64,000 nt of DNA from Burkholderiales bacterium (GTDB taxonomy: Bacteria > Pseudomonadota > Gammaproteobacteria > Burkholderiales > Burkholderiaceae_C): contig JADJDV010000003.1 in the NCBI GenBank assembly GCA_016702555.1, positions 341,002-405,001 of the forward strand, written 5' to 3'. The position numbers and the translations under genes are program-made. How positions within the stretch are numbered: the first letter of the stretch is position 1; every line of letters starts with the position of its first letter. This document shows positions 21,034 through 30,181 of this stretch, piece by piece. The notes under the pieces were generated by a model, which was given only the letters and a program-made list of their open reading frames with translations, did no database searches and was not told where the DNA came from.

Positions 21034-22380
21034 TCAGGCCAGTTCTTCCTTGCGAATCCGCACCACCGGCCCCAGCACGGCGCCCAGCGCCTGCATGTGG
21101 GCCAGGGCCTCGTTCATCGTGCCTTCGCTGGTTTCGTGCGTCAGGATGATGAGGTCGGTGTGATCCGGTGTCGGTTCGCCAGCCCCGGCATCCGTGCCGG
21201 CCACGTCGTCGGCCTCGCGCTGCAGCACCGCGTTGATGCTGATGCCGGTGTTGGCCAGGATCTGCGTGACCTGGGCCAGCACGCCAGCCTCGTCCTTCAC
21301 GCGCAGGCGCAGGTAGTAGCTGGTGATGACGCGCTCCATCGGCAGCACGCCCACATCCCGCATGGCGCCCGGCTGGAAAGCCAGGTGCGGTACACGGTGC
21401 TGCGCGTCACTGGTCGCCAGGCGGGTCACATCGACCAGATCGGCGATCACGGCGCTGGCGGTGGGCTCGCTGCCGGCGCCCTTGCCGTAGTACAGCGTGG
21501 TGCCGACGGCATCGCCGTTGACCACCACGGCGTTCATGGCGCCCTCGACATTGGCGATCAGGCGCCGCGCCGGCACCAGCGTCGGGTGCACGCGCAGTTC
21601 CACCCCTTCGCCCTCGCGCCGCTTGGTGATGCCCAGCAGCTTGATGCGGTAGCCCAGCTGCTCGGCGTAGCGGATGTCGACCGCCGACAGCTTGGTGATG
21701 CCCTCGACGTGGGCCTTGTCGAACTGCACCGGAATGCCGAAGGCGATGGCGCTCATGATGGTCGCCTTGTGCGCGGCGTCGACGCCCTCGATGTCGAAGG
21801 TGGGGTCGGCCTCGGCGTAGCCCAGCGCCTGGGCTTCCTTCAGCACGACGTCGAAGTCCAGCCCCTTGTCGCGCATCTCGCTCAGGATGAAGTTGGTGGT
21901 GCCGTTGATGATGCCGGCGATCCATTGGATGCGGTTGGCCGTCAGGCCCTCGCGCAAGGCCTTGATGATGGGGATGCCGCCGGCCACGGCGGCCTCGAAC
22001 GCCACCATCACGCCCTGCTGGTGCGCCGCCTCGAAGATCTCGGTGCCGTGCACGGCCAGCAGCGCCTTGTTGGCGGTGATCACGTGCTTGCCGGCGGCGA
22101 TGGCCTCCATCATCAGCGTCTTGGCGATACCGTAGCCGCCGATCAGTTCGATGACGATCTCAATGTCGGGGTTGGCGATCACCTCGCGCGCATCGTTGAC
22201 GACCTTGACGCCGTCGCCCACGATGTCTTTCGCACGCGCGGTGTCGAGATCGGCCACCATGGTGATCTCGATGCCGCGGCCAGCACGGCGCTTGATCTCT
22301 TCCTGGTTGCGTTGCAGCACGTTGAAGGTGCCACTGCCAACCGTGCCAATGCCCAGCAGGCCCACTTGAATCGCTTTCAT
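21034..22380 (-). CDS. hom: homoserine dehydrogenase
   Basis: 448 residues. The N-terminal NAD(P)-binding motif GLLGIGTVGSG is at about 8-18. The catalytic domain includes the GGIPIIKALREGL and ADPTFDIEGVDAAHK segments, and a C-terminal ACT domain (from about 360) probably senses threonine. It reduces aspartate semialdehyde to homoserine in the threonine/methionine branch. It follows the aminotransferase gene by 42 bp; downstream, 80 bp and a toxin-antitoxin pair separate it from thrC. Confidence 0.96.
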   Translation of the reverse strand: MKAIQVGLLGIGTVGSGTFNVLQRNQEEIKRRAGRGIEITMVADLDTARAKDIVGDGVKVVNDAREVIANPDIEIVIELIGGYGIAKTLMMEAIAAGKHVITANKALLAVHGTEIFEAAHQQGVMVAFEAAVAGGIPIIKALREGLTANRIQWIAGIINGTTNFILSEMRDKGLDFDVVLKEAQALGYAEADPTFDIEGVDAAHKATIMSAIAFGIPVQFDKAHVEGITKLSAVDIRYAEQLGYRIKLLGITKRREGEGVELRVHPTLVPARRLIANVEGAMNAVVVNGDAVGTTLYYGKGAGSEPTASAVIADLVDVTRLATSDAQHRVPHLAFQPGAMRDVGVLPMERVITSYYLRLRVKDEAGVLAQVTQILANTGISINAVLQREADDVAGTDAGAGEPTPDHTDLIILTHETSEGTMNEALAHMQALGAVLGPVVRIRKEELA

Positions 22381-22422
22381 GTCGGTATTTTTACAGTCAA
22401 ATATGGCTCAAACGCCCGCCCA

Positions 22423-23697
22423 TCAAGCGCGAGCAGCTTCTTTTTTTGCAGCAATCGGCACGACCGAGGCGGTTCGTGCATGGCGTGCGCGGTACTGCTC
22501 CAGGAATTTCGCCAGACGCCCGATGGCCTCGCGCAGATCGTCTTCGTGCGGCAAAAAGACGATGCGGAAGTGCTGGTTGTCGGGGTAGTTGAAGCCGCTG
22601 CCCTGCACCAGCATCACGCGCGTGGCGCGCAGCACTTCCATGAAGAACTGGCGGTCGTCCTCGATCGGGTACACCTTGGGATCCAGACGCGGGAACATGT
22701 ACAGCGCCGCCTGCGGCTTGACGCAGCTCACGCCGGGAATCGCGGTGATCAACTCGTAGGCCTGATCGCGCTGGCGGCGCAGGCGGCCGCCCTCCTTCAC
22801 CAGGTCCTGGATGCTCTGGTAGCCGCCCAGCGCCGTCTGGATCGCGAACTGGCCCGGCACGTTGCTGCCCAGCTTGATGTTCGCGAGCATGTTGATGCCC
22901 TCGATGTAGTCCTTGGCGGCCGACTTGTCGCCCGAGACCACCATCCAGCCCGCGCGGAAGCCGCACGAGCGGTAGGCCTTGGACAGCGAGTTGAAGGTCA
23001 GCGTCAGCACGTCCTCCGACAGGCTGGCCAGCGCTGTGTGCCTGGCGCCGTCGTACAGCACCTTGTCGTACACCTCGTCGGCCATGAGGACCAGGCTGTG
23101 CTCGCGCGCGATCTCGACGATGCCCATCAGCAACTCGTCCGAGTACAGCGCGCCCGTCGGGTTGTTGGGGTTGATGACGACGATGGCGCGGGTAGCGGGC
23201 GTGATCTTGGCGCGGATGTCGGCCAGGTTCGGCATCCAGCCGTTGTCTTCGTCGCACAGGTAGTGCACTGGTTTGCCGCCCGACAGGCTGGCCACCGCCG
23301 TCCACAGCGGGTAATCGGGCGCGGGCACCAGCATCTCGTCGCCCTCGGACAGCAGCGCGTTGGTCGCCATGCCGATCAGGTCGCTGGCGCCGTTGCCGAG
23401 GTAGATGTCGTCGATGGTGACGTCGGCAATGCCCTGCTCCTGCGTGTAATGCATCACCGCCTTGCGCGCCGAGAAGATGCCCTTGCTGTCTGAGTAACCG
23501 GCCGAATCGGGCAGGTTGCGGATCATGTCCTGCACGATCTCCTCGGGCGGCTGAAAGCCGAACGGCGCCAGGTTGCCAATGTTCAGCTTGATGATCTTCT
23601 GGCCCTCGTCCTCCATCTGGCGGGCCGCGTCCACGATTGGTCCGCGCACGTCGTACAGAACGTTGGCCAGCTTGGCGGATTTGTGAATCGTCTTCAT
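22423..23697 (-). CDS. PLP-dependent aminotransferase (AlaA/AlaC type)
   Basis: 424 residues from ATG 23697 (MKTIHKSAKL). Class I/II aminotransferase with NPNNPTGALY in the cofactor/substrate region and the PLP lysine in LTFNSLSKAYRSCGFRAGW. It resembles the alanine/valine-pyruvate transaminases that usually precede hom in Burkholderiales. It is the probable first gene of the hom-thrC operon. A GC-rich upstream frame extending to 23967 has no homology and is opposed by the Mth938-like gene. Confidence 0.9.
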   Translation of the reverse strand: MKTIHKSAKLANVLYDVRGPIVDAARQMEDEGQKIIKLNIGNLAPFGFQPPEEIVQDMIRNLPDSAGYSDSKGIFSARKAVMHYTQEQGIADVTIDDIYLGNGASDLIGMATNALLSEGDEMLVPAPDYPLWTAVASLSGGKPVHYLCDEDNGWMPNLADIRAKITPATRAIVVINPNNPTGALYSDELLMGIVEIAREHSLVLMADEVYDKVLYDGARHTALASLSEDVLTLTFNSLSKAYRSCGFRAGWMVVSGDKSAAKDYIEGINMLANIKLGSNVPGQFAIQTALGGYQSIQDLVKEGGRLRRQRDQAYELITAIPGVSCVKPQAALYMFPRLDPKVYPIEDDRQFFMEVLRATRVMLVQGSGFNYPDNQHFRIVFLPHEDDLREAIGRLAKFLEQYRARHARTASVVPIAAKKEAARA

Positions 23698-23781
23698 GAA
23701 AAAACCTCTTGGACGCAGCGTGCCGCAGGGCAAACATAGAATTGGACCACAATCTGCCGCCTGCCAGCCGCCCGCCCCCGC

Positions 23782-24177
23782 ATGAAGTTCCAACCCGACC
23801 AGTTCGGCACCGCCATCACCGCCCACGGTCCGGGCTGGATCGTGATCGCGGGTGAGCGCTTCACGCACAGCCTGGTGCTGCACAGCAATGGCGAACGCAG
23901 CCGTTGGGCCTGCCACCACTTCGACGAGCTCGAGGCCGCACACTTCGAGGCGCTGGCGCGCATGCAACCCGAACTGGTGGTGTTCGGCAGCGGCGAGCGG
24001 CTGCGCTTTCCGCGCCCCGCCCTGCTGCGCAGTCTGATCGAAGCCGGCATCGGCGTCGAGACCATGGACACGCCCGCTGCCTGCCGTACCTACAATATCC
24101 TGGCCAGTGAAGGGCGCCGCGTGGTCGCGGCGTTGTTGATCGAGCCGAGCGTGCCGGAAGCAAATGGGCTAAAATAA
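23782..24177 (+). CDS. Mth938-like domain-containing protein (DUF498 family)
   Basis: 131 residues covering the whole Mth938/NDUFAF3-like fold. Conserved points are VFGSGERLRFP, IGVETMDTPAACRTYN and the EGRRVVAALLI strand. Mitochondrial relatives assist respiratory complex assembly; the bacterial role is not established. It is divergent from the aminotransferase gene and followed by a strong terminator. Confidence 0.85.
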   Translation: MKFQPDQFGTAITAHGPGWIVIAGERFTHSLVLHSNGERSRWACHHFDELEAAHFEALARMQPELVVFGSGERLRFPRPALLRSLIEAGIGVETMDTPAACRTYNILASEGRRVVAALLIEPSVPEANGLK

Positions 24178-24203
24178 GGAGGTGGTCACTGTTGCCGTGG
24201 CAC

Positions 24204-24243
24204 CCCGCAGGCGCGATATCGGCGCTGCGGGTTTTGTGTTTTT
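24204..24243 (+). terminator. rho-independent terminator
   Basis: Stem CCCGCAG (24204-24210) with CTGCGGG (24225-24231) and a long T-rich tail (24232-24243) ends the Mth938-like transcript before the peroxiredoxin gene. Confidence 0.85.
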
Positions 24244-24300
24244 TCGGCATGGCAGTTGGCCAGCATTTCAGTACAAAACCCTCCGGAGATTCAAGCGCAT

Positions 24301-24777
24301 ATGGCTGTCGTCGTCAACAAACCCCTCCCCGAATTCGAAGCGATTGCCACCGGCGACGTCAAGGTCACCAACACCTCCCACCTCGGTCAGGCCATGGTGC
24401 TGTATTTCTATCCTAAGGACAACACGCCTGGCTGCACCACCGAAGCGATGCAGTTCCGCGATAAGTACAAGGATTTCGTCAAGGCCGGTGCCACCGTCTT
24501 TGGCGTCAGCCGCGACAATATGACATCGCACGACAACTTCAAGGCCAAGCTGGAGTTGCCCTTCGAACTGATCGCCGACACCGAAGAGAAGATGTGCCAC
24601 ATGTTTGGCGTGGTCAAGAACAAGATCATGTACGGCAAGAAGGTCAAGGGCATCGAGCGCTCGACTTTCCTGGTCAACGCCGATGGCATCCTGGTGCAGG
24701 AGTGGCGCGGCCTGAAAGTACCGGGCCACGTGGAAGAGGTGTTGAAGGCCGTCAAGGTGCTGAAAAAAGCCGCCTGA
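24301..24777 (+). CDS. bcp: peroxiredoxin of the Bcp/PrxQ family
   Basis: 158 residues from ATG 24301. The peroxidatic cysteine is C45 in NTPGCTTEAM, and FYPKDNTPG is the family signature. The resolving cysteine found five residues later in E. coli Bcp is replaced by M50, so this is a one-Cys type or uses another cysteine (C99 is the only obvious candidate). It reduces hydroperoxides in the cytosol with thioredoxin or similar reductants. A terminator follows about 80 bp downstream. Confidence 0.93.
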   Translation: MAVVVNKPLPEFEAIATGDVKVTNTSHLGQAMVLYFYPKDNTPGCTTEAMQFRDKYKDFVKAGATVFGVSRDNMTSHDNFKAKLELPFELIADTEEKMCHMFGVVKNKIMYGKKVKGIERSTFLVNADGILVQEWRGLKVPGHVEEVLKAVKVLKKAA

Positions 24778-24858
24778 TCCGAGCCGCCGGGCGGCATGGC
24801 GCCTCATGCATAATGGGACGCGATGTGTTTGCAGCCGCCCGTACAAGCTTCCCGCTGG

Positions 24859-24894
24859 AAAAGCCGCCTTGGCTGACAAGGCGGCTTTTTCTTT
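24859..24894 (+). terminator. rho-independent terminator
   Basis: Perfect 12-bp stem AAAAGCCGCCTT (24859-24870) with AAGGCGGCTTTT (24878-24889), 7-nt loop, T-rich tail. It separates bcp from phoH. The palindrome could terminate either way, but only plus-strand genes flank it. Confidence 0.88.
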
Positions 24895-24957
24895 GAGGTG
24901 AGCGCGCCGGGCACGCAGGCCATCGACCGTTTCCCGACCTTAGCCAACGACACGCGC

Positions 24958-26670
24958 ATGCCCCTGCCTCCCCCGCCCGCCAAGCGCGGCGCCAAGTTGT
25001 CCCCCGACGTCATCGACCTGTCCACTCGCCGTGCCAAGACGCGTCCTGTCGCGGCGCCAGCCGCGGCCGCGCCCGCCGCCTCGCGCACGCGCCAAGCTCT
25101 GCTGGATGCGCCCGCCACCGACACTCGCGGCGGCATGGCGGCCTTGCTGACGGCGGCGCCCAAGCCGCAGGCGCGCGCACGCGATCCGCTGCCCGCACCG
25201 GCGCCGATCACTGCGGCAACTCCGGCCCGGCCCGCCAGCACACCGCGTGGGCGAGCCAGGCGCCGGACAGGCAATGGCGGTCCCACCCGGCTGTTCGTGC
25301 TCGACACCAACGTGCTGCTGCACGACCCGATGGCCTTGTTCCGCTTCGAGGAGCACGACATCTTCCTGCCCATGGTGGTGCTGGAGGAACTCGACAGCCA
25401 CAAGAAAGGCATGACCGAGGTGGCGCGCAATGGCCGCCAGACCAGCCGCATGCTGGACGCGCTGGCGCGCGTCAAGGGCGCCGACATGGCGCAGGGCCTG
25501 CTGCTCGATTCCACCGGCCATGTCGACGCCGGCGGCAAGCTGTACTTCCAGACCGCGCCGCTGGACGCCGCCATCCCCGCTGCGCTGCCTCCTGGCAAGG
25601 CCGACAACCAGATTCTGGGCGTGGTGGCGGCGCTGGAGAAGCAGCACGCGCCGCGCGAGGTGGTGCTGGTGTCCAAGGACATCAACATGCGCGTGAAGGC
25701 GCGCGCGCTCGGCCTGCACGCCGAGGATTACGAGAACGACAAGACGCTGGAAGACGGCGACCTGCTGTACTCCGGCGTGCTGCAGTTGCCGCCCGACTTC
25801 TGGACGCGCCAGAGCAAGACCGTGGAAAGCTGGCAATCGGGCAGCGCCACCTTCTATCGCGTCAGCGGTCCGGTGGTGACCAGCTTCTACATCAACCAGT
25901 TCGTCTATTTCGAATCGCCCGGTGAACCCAGCCTGTACGCGCGCGTCACCGAGATCCGCGACAAGACCGCGGTGCTGAAGACGCTCAAGGACTTCACACA
26001 CCTGAAAAACGCCGTCTGGGGCGTGACGGCGCGTAACCGCGAGCAGAATTTCGCCTTCAACCTGCTGATGGATCCGGAGATCGACTTCGTCACCCTGGCC
26101 GGCACGGCCGGCACCGGCAAGACCCTGCTGGCGCTGGCCTCGGGCCTGACGCAGGTGCTGGACGACCGCCGCTACACCGAAATCATCATGACCCGCGCCA
26201 CCGTCAGCGTGGGCGAGGACATCGGTTTTCTGCCCGGCACCGAGGAAGAAAAGATGGGCCCCTGGATGGGCGCGCTGGACGACAACCTCGAATTCCTGGC
26301 CAAGGGCGACGGCTCAGGCGCGGGTGAGTGGGGTCGCGCCGCGACGAACGAGTTGATCCGCAGCCGCATCAAGATCAAGAGCATGAACTTCATGCGCGGG
26401 CGCACCTTCATGAACAAGTGGATCATCATCGACGAGGCGCAGAACCTGACGCCCAAGCAGATGAAGACGCTGATCACGCGCGCCGGCCCCGGCACCAAGA
26501 TCATCTGCATGGGCAACCTGGCGCAGATCGATACGCCCTATCTGACCGAGGGGTCGTCGGGCATGACCTACGCCGTCGACCGTTTCAAGGGCTGGCCGCA
26601 CGGCGGCCACGTGACGCTGGCGCGCGGCGAACGCTCGCGGCTGGCGGACTTCGCCAGCGAGGTGCTTTGA
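24958..26670 (+). CDS. PhoH family protein with N-terminal PIN domain (PhoH2-like)
   Basis: 570 residues from ATG 24958. Order: a low-complexity Ala/Pro/Arg-rich N-terminus (about 1-105), a PIN nuclease domain beginning at LFVLDTNVLLHDP, an intermediate segment, then a PhoH ATPase with Walker A GTAGTGKT and the Walker B-like WIIIDEAQNLTP. PIN-PhoH fusions act as RNA helicase/ribonucleases. GTG 24898 in the same frame would add 20 residues but abuts the terminator; the MPLPPPPAKRG start looks like the family N-terminus in related species. It converges with acnB. Confidence 0.9.
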   Translation: MPLPPPPAKRGAKLSPDVIDLSTRRAKTRPVAAPAAAAPAASRTRQALLDAPATDTRGGMAALLTAAPKPQARARDPLPAPAPITAATPARPASTPRGRARRRTGNGGPTRLFVLDTNVLLHDPMALFRFEEHDIFLPMVVLEELDSHKKGMTEVARNGRQTSRMLDALARVKGADMAQGLLLDSTGHVDAGGKLYFQTAPLDAAIPAALPPGKADNQILGVVAALEKQHAPREVVLVSKDINMRVKARALGLHAEDYENDKTLEDGDLLYSGVLQLPPDFWTRQSKTVESWQSGSATFYRVSGPVVTSFYINQFVYFESPGEPSLYARVTEIRDKTAVLKTLKDFTHLKNAVWGVTARNREQNFAFNLLMDPEIDFVTLAGTAGTGKTLLALASGLTQVLDDRRYTEIIMTRATVSVGEDIGFLPGTEEEKMGPWMGALDDNLEFLAKGDGSGAGEWGRAATNELIRSRIKIKSMNFMRGRTFMNKWIIIDEAQNLTPKQMKTLITRAGPGTKIICMGNLAQIDTPYLTEGSSGMTYAVDRFKGWPHGGHVTLARGERSRLADFASEVL

Positions 26671-26676
26671 ATTTTT

Positions 26677-26771
26677 GAACGCAAAGGTCGCAAAAGCAGC
26701 GCAGAAGACGCAAAAAATTCAGCTTGAATATCTTCTGCGATTTTTGCGAAACCTTGGCGCACTCTGCGTTC
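26677..26771. repeat. imperfect palindromic repeat, copy A of a dispersed CGCA-rich element
   Basis: About 95 bp. The left half carries repeated CGCARA-type words (GAACGCAAAGG, TCGCAAAAG, GACGCAAAA) and the right half their complements (TTCTGCG, TTTTGCG, CTCTGCGTTC). The two halves can fold into a long imperfect hairpin. A second copy with the same plan lies at 46663-46760 between leuD and leuB. Confidence 0.7.
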
Positions 26772-26798
26772 AAAGGTCTTCCCGGCTCGGTCTGAAAG

Positions 26799-26835
26799 AA
26801 AAGCCCCGCACCTTGCGGTGGCGGGGCTTTTACTT
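26799..26835. terminator. bidirectional terminator between phoH and acnB
   Basis: AAAAGCCCCGC (26799-26809) pairs with GCGGGGCTTTT (26821-26831) around an 11-nt loop, with A and T runs on opposite sides. It can terminate the plus-strand phoH and minus-strand acnB transcripts, which converge here. Confidence 0.88.
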
Positions 26836-26852
26836 TCAACGCAGGCGCGGTA

Positions 26853-29447
26853 TCAGACCGTCGCTTCCTTGGCCACTTCCGCGTACTCCTCGATCTGGTC
26901 GAAGTTCATGTAGCGGTACACGCTGGCCTTGTCGGCGTCGATGACGCCCATCGCCTCCTGATACTCGGCCACCGTGGGGATGCGGCCCAGCTTGGAGCAG
27001 ATGGCGGCCAGTTCCGCGCTGCCCAGGAACACGTTGGTGTTCTTGCCCAGACGGTTGGGGAAGTTGCGCGTGCTGGTGGACATGACCGTGGCGCCTTCGC
27101 GCACCTGCGCCTGGTTGCCCATGCACAGGCTGCACCCGGGCATTTCGGTGCGGGCGCCGGCGGTGCCAAAGGCGGCGTAATGGCCTTCCTTCATCAGCTC
27201 GGCCTCGTCCATCTTGGTGGGCGGGGCCACCCACAGCTTGACGGGGATGTCGCGCTGGCCGCCCAGCAGCTTGGCCGCCGCACGGAAGTGGCCGATGTTG
27301 GTCATGCACGAGCCGATGAAGGCTTCGTCGATCTTGGTGCCGGACACCTCGGACATGAACTTGGCGTCGTCCGGGTCGTTGGGGCAGCAGACGATGGGCT
27401 CTTTGATGTCGGCCAGGTCGATCTCGATGACGGCGGCGTATTCGGCGTCCTTGTCGGCCTCCAGCAGCTGCGGGTTGGCCAGCCAGGCTTCCACTTTCTC
27501 GATGCGGCGCGCCAGCGTCTTGGCGTCGGCATAGCCGTTGGCGATCATGTTCTTCATCAGCACCACGTTGGATTGCAGGTACTCGATGACGGGCTCTTTA
27601 TCCAGCTTGATGGTGCAGCCGGCGGCGCTGCGTTCGGCCGAGGCGTCGCTCAGCTCAAACGCCTGCTCGGCCTTGAGCGTTGGCAGGCCTTCGATCTCGA
27701 GGATGCGGCCGGAGAACACGTTCTTCTTGCCCTCTTTCGCCACCGTCAGCAGGCCTTGCTTGATCGCGTACAGCGGAATGGCGTGCACCAGGTCGCGCAA
27801 CGTCACGCCGGGCTGCATTTCGCCCTTGAAGCGCACCAGCACCGACTCGGGCATGTCCAGCGGCATCACGCCAGTGGCGGCGGCAAACGCGACCAGACCC
27901 GAGCCGGCGGGGAAGCTGATGCCGATGGGAAAGCGCGTGTGCGAGTCGCCGCCCGTGCCCACGGTGTCGGGCAGCAGCAGGCGGTTGAGCCAGCTGTGGA
28001 TGATGCCGTCGCCCGGGCGCAGCGACACGCCGCCCCGGTTGCTGATGAAGGCCGGCAGCTCGCGGTGCATCTTGGCGTCGACGGGCTTGGGATACGCGGC
28101 CGTGTGGCAGAAAGACTGCATCACCATGTCGGCGGAAAAGCCCAGGCAGGCCAGGTCTTTCAGCTCGTCGCGCGTCATGGGGCCGGTGGTGTCCTGGCTG
28201 CCGACGGTGGTCATGCGCGGCTCGCAGTAAGTGCCGGGGCGAATGCCCTGGCCTTCGGGCAAGCCGCAGGCGCGGCCGACCATCTTCTGAGCCAGAGTGA
28301 AGCCGGCCTTGGTGGCGGCGGGCGCTTGCGGCAGGCGGAACTTGTCCGACGCCGGCAGACCGAGAAACTCGCGCGCCTTGGCAGTGAGCGAGCGACCGAT
28401 GATCAGGTTGATGCGGCCACCGGCCTGCACTTCATCCAGCAGCACCTCGCTCTTGAGCTGGAAGTCGGCGACTTTCTGGCCGGCCTTCTCGATCCTGCCC
28501 TCGTAAGGGTAGATGTCGAGCACGTCGCCCATCTCGAAGTTGGACACGTCGACTTCGATCGGCAGCGCACCCGAATCTTCCTGCGTGTTGAAGAAGATGG
28601 GCGCGATCTTGCCACCCAGCGTGACGCCGCCAAAGCGCTTGTTCGGCACGTAGGGAATGTCCTGACCCGTGGCCCAGATCACGCTGTTGGTGGCCGACTT
28701 GCGGCTGGAGCCGGTGCCGACCACATCGCCCACGTAGGCGACCAGGTGGCCTTTCTTCTTCAGGTCTTCGATGAACTGCATCGGACCGCGCTTACCATCC
28801 TCCTCGGGCTTGAAAGCCGCGTCCGGGCGCGTGTTCTTCAGCATCGCCAGGTAGTGCAGCGGGATGTCGGGGCGGCTCCAGGCGTCGGGCGCGGGCGACA
28901 GGTCGTCGGTGTTGGTCTCGCCCGGCACCTTGAACACGGTGACGGTGATCTTCTTCTCGACCTCGGGGCGACTGGTGAACCACTCGGCGTCGGCCCAGCT
29001 CTGCATCACTTCCTGGGCCTTGGCGTTGCCGGCCTGGGCCTTGGCGGCGACGTCGTTGAAGAAATCGAACATCAGCAGTGTCTTCTTCAGCGCCTCGGCG
29101 GCTTGCGGCGCGACCTCGGCATCGTCCAGCAGCTCGATCAGCGGGTGCACGTTGTAGCCGCCGACCATGGTGCCCAGCAATTCCGTGGCCTTGGCCTTGC
29201 TGATCAGATCGACCTTGACATCGCCATGCGCCACGGCGGCCAGAAAGCTGGCCTTGACCTGGGCCGCGTCGTCCACGCCTGGCGGCACGCGATGAGTGAG
29301 CAAGTCGAGCAGAAAGGCCGTGTCCTCGCCCGCTGGCGGATTCTTGATCAGCTCGATCAGCTCACCGGTCTGCTTGGCGTCCAGCGGCAGCGGCGGGATG
29401 CCCAGGGTGGCGCGCTCGGCGACGTGGGTGCGATAGGCGTTCAACAT
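26853..29447 (-). CDS. acnB: aconitate hydratase B
   Basis: 864 residues, AcnB domain order: N-terminal HEAT-like helical domain, the swivel domain early in the chain (a B-type hallmark), then the catalytic domains. The [4Fe-4S] cysteines lie in GSCMTNIGH and CSLCMGN. It interconverts citrate and isocitrate. It starts at ATG 29447 after an AGGAG site. Downstream is the bidirectional terminator; upstream on the same strand lie a periplasmic protein, the CitE-like gene and mdh, making a TCA neighbourhood. Confidence 0.96.
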   Translation of the reverse strand: MLNAYRTHVAERATLGIPPLPLDAKQTGELIELIKNPPAGEDTAFLLDLLTHRVPPGVDDAAQVKASFLAAVAHGDVKVDLISKAKATELLGTMVGGYNVHPLIELLDDAEVAPQAAEALKKTLLMFDFFNDVAAKAQAGNAKAQEVMQSWADAEWFTSRPEVEKKITVTVFKVPGETNTDDLSPAPDAWSRPDIPLHYLAMLKNTRPDAAFKPEEDGKRGPMQFIEDLKKKGHLVAYVGDVVGTGSSRKSATNSVIWATGQDIPYVPNKRFGGVTLGGKIAPIFFNTQEDSGALPIEVDVSNFEMGDVLDIYPYEGRIEKAGQKVADFQLKSEVLLDEVQAGGRINLIIGRSLTAKAREFLGLPASDKFRLPQAPAATKAGFTLAQKMVGRACGLPEGQGIRPGTYCEPRMTTVGSQDTTGPMTRDELKDLACLGFSADMVMQSFCHTAAYPKPVDAKMHRELPAFISNRGGVSLRPGDGIIHSWLNRLLLPDTVGTGGDSHTRFPIGISFPAGSGLVAFAAATGVMPLDMPESVLVRFKGEMQPGVTLRDLVHAIPLYAIKQGLLTVAKEGKKNVFSGRILEIEGLPTLKAEQAFELSDASAERSAAGCTIKLDKEPVIEYLQSNVVLMKNMIANGYADAKTLARRIEKVEAWLANPQLLEADKDAEYAAVIEIDLADIKEPIVCCPNDPDDAKFMSEVSGTKIDEAFIGSCMTNIGHFRAAAKLLGGQRDIPVKLWVAPPTKMDEAELMKEGHYAAFGTAGARTEMPGCSLCMGNQAQVREGATVMSTSTRNFPNRLGKNTNVFLGSAELAAICSKLGRIPTVAEYQEAMGVIDADKASVYRYMNFDQIEEYAEVAKEATV

Positions 29448-29546
29448 TTTTTATCTCCTGATGAATAACGATCTTGAGGGTGTGGCGCAGGCTGCCGCCC
29501 TGCCCGACGCGACTCAATGCGCCGGGTTTCGGTCGGGTGGCCCGGT

Positions 29547-30125
29547 TTACTTGGCCGGGCCGTCCAGCAGGCTGGGTTGGGGATTGGCCTGCATCTGCGC
29601 CGCGAAGTCGCGTTGCGTCGGCGTGACGCATTCGTCGGCCACGCGTTGGCCCAGCTTCTGGTTCAGCAGCATCGACTTGTTGCCCAGCTGCAACCACATG
29701 GCGCCGGCGCGGATGTCCTCCAGCCGGATGGCGCCGGTGCGGCTTTCAACCGGGTGCATGTAATAGCGCTGCTTGCCAGTGGCGACATGGAAGAAGCCGG
29801 GATTCTTCTCATCGGCCGTCACGGTGACGTCGGCACCCAGTTCGCACTGGATCTTGCCGGTGTGGATGTGCTGGGCGATGGCGATTTCGGCCTCGCTCAG
29901 TCGCTGCGTCGGGGTCTGCACCGGCGTCGCCGCCTCGACCGCACGTGCGGTGCGCGCCGGTACGGTCTTCTTCGCGGGAGCCTTCTTGGCGACGGGCTTC
30001 TTCGCCGACGCCTTCTTGGTGCTGGCGGCTGGCTTCTTGGCGGCGCTGGACGACTGCTGCGCCTGCACCGGCGCGAGCGCCAAGGCCAGGGTCATCGCGG
30101 TGGCGGCGAGAACGGAAATCTTCAT
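29547..30125 (-). CDS. secreted protein with Lys/Ala-rich linker, function unknown
   Basis: 192 residues from ATG 30125. Residues 1-20 form a signal peptide (MKISVLAATAMTLALALAPV). Residues 25-65 are a Lys/Ala/Pro repeat-like linker (AAKKPAASTKK and AKKPVAKKAPAKK) reminiscent of histone H1-like tails. The rest is a compact domain with one internal cysteine pair candidate (C in IQCELG and in ADECVTP). It is conserved-looking and sits between acnB and the CitE-like gene on the same strand. The cationic linker suggests binding to a polyanion or the cell wall; no function can be assigned. Confidence 0.75.
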   Translation of the reverse strand: MKISVLAATAMTLALALAPVQAQQSSSAAKKPAASTKKASAKKPVAKKAPAKKTVPARTARAVEAATPVQTPTQRLSEAEIAIAQHIHTGKIQCELGADVTVTADEKNPGFFHVATGKQRYYMHPVESRTGAIRLEDIRAGAMWLQLGNKSMLLNQKLGQRVADECVTPTQRDFAAQMQANPQPSLLDGPAK

Positions 30126-30181
30126 ACGGCGTTCACTTTCGTGAAAAACTGGAAAGCAGCAATCATGGCACGGCGGCCAGG

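Noticed and set aside
26675..26944. Small plus-strand frame beginning NAKVAKAAQKTQKI
   Set aside because: It is the translation of the palindromic repeat and the phoH/acnB terminator, the kind of spurious peptide such repeats often generate. The similar frames at 46.6-46.8 kb were rejected for the same reason.
27180..29468. Long plus-strand frame opposite acnB
   Set aside because: Complement of a conserved enzyme gene with mirror-type codon composition; no recognisable protein features.
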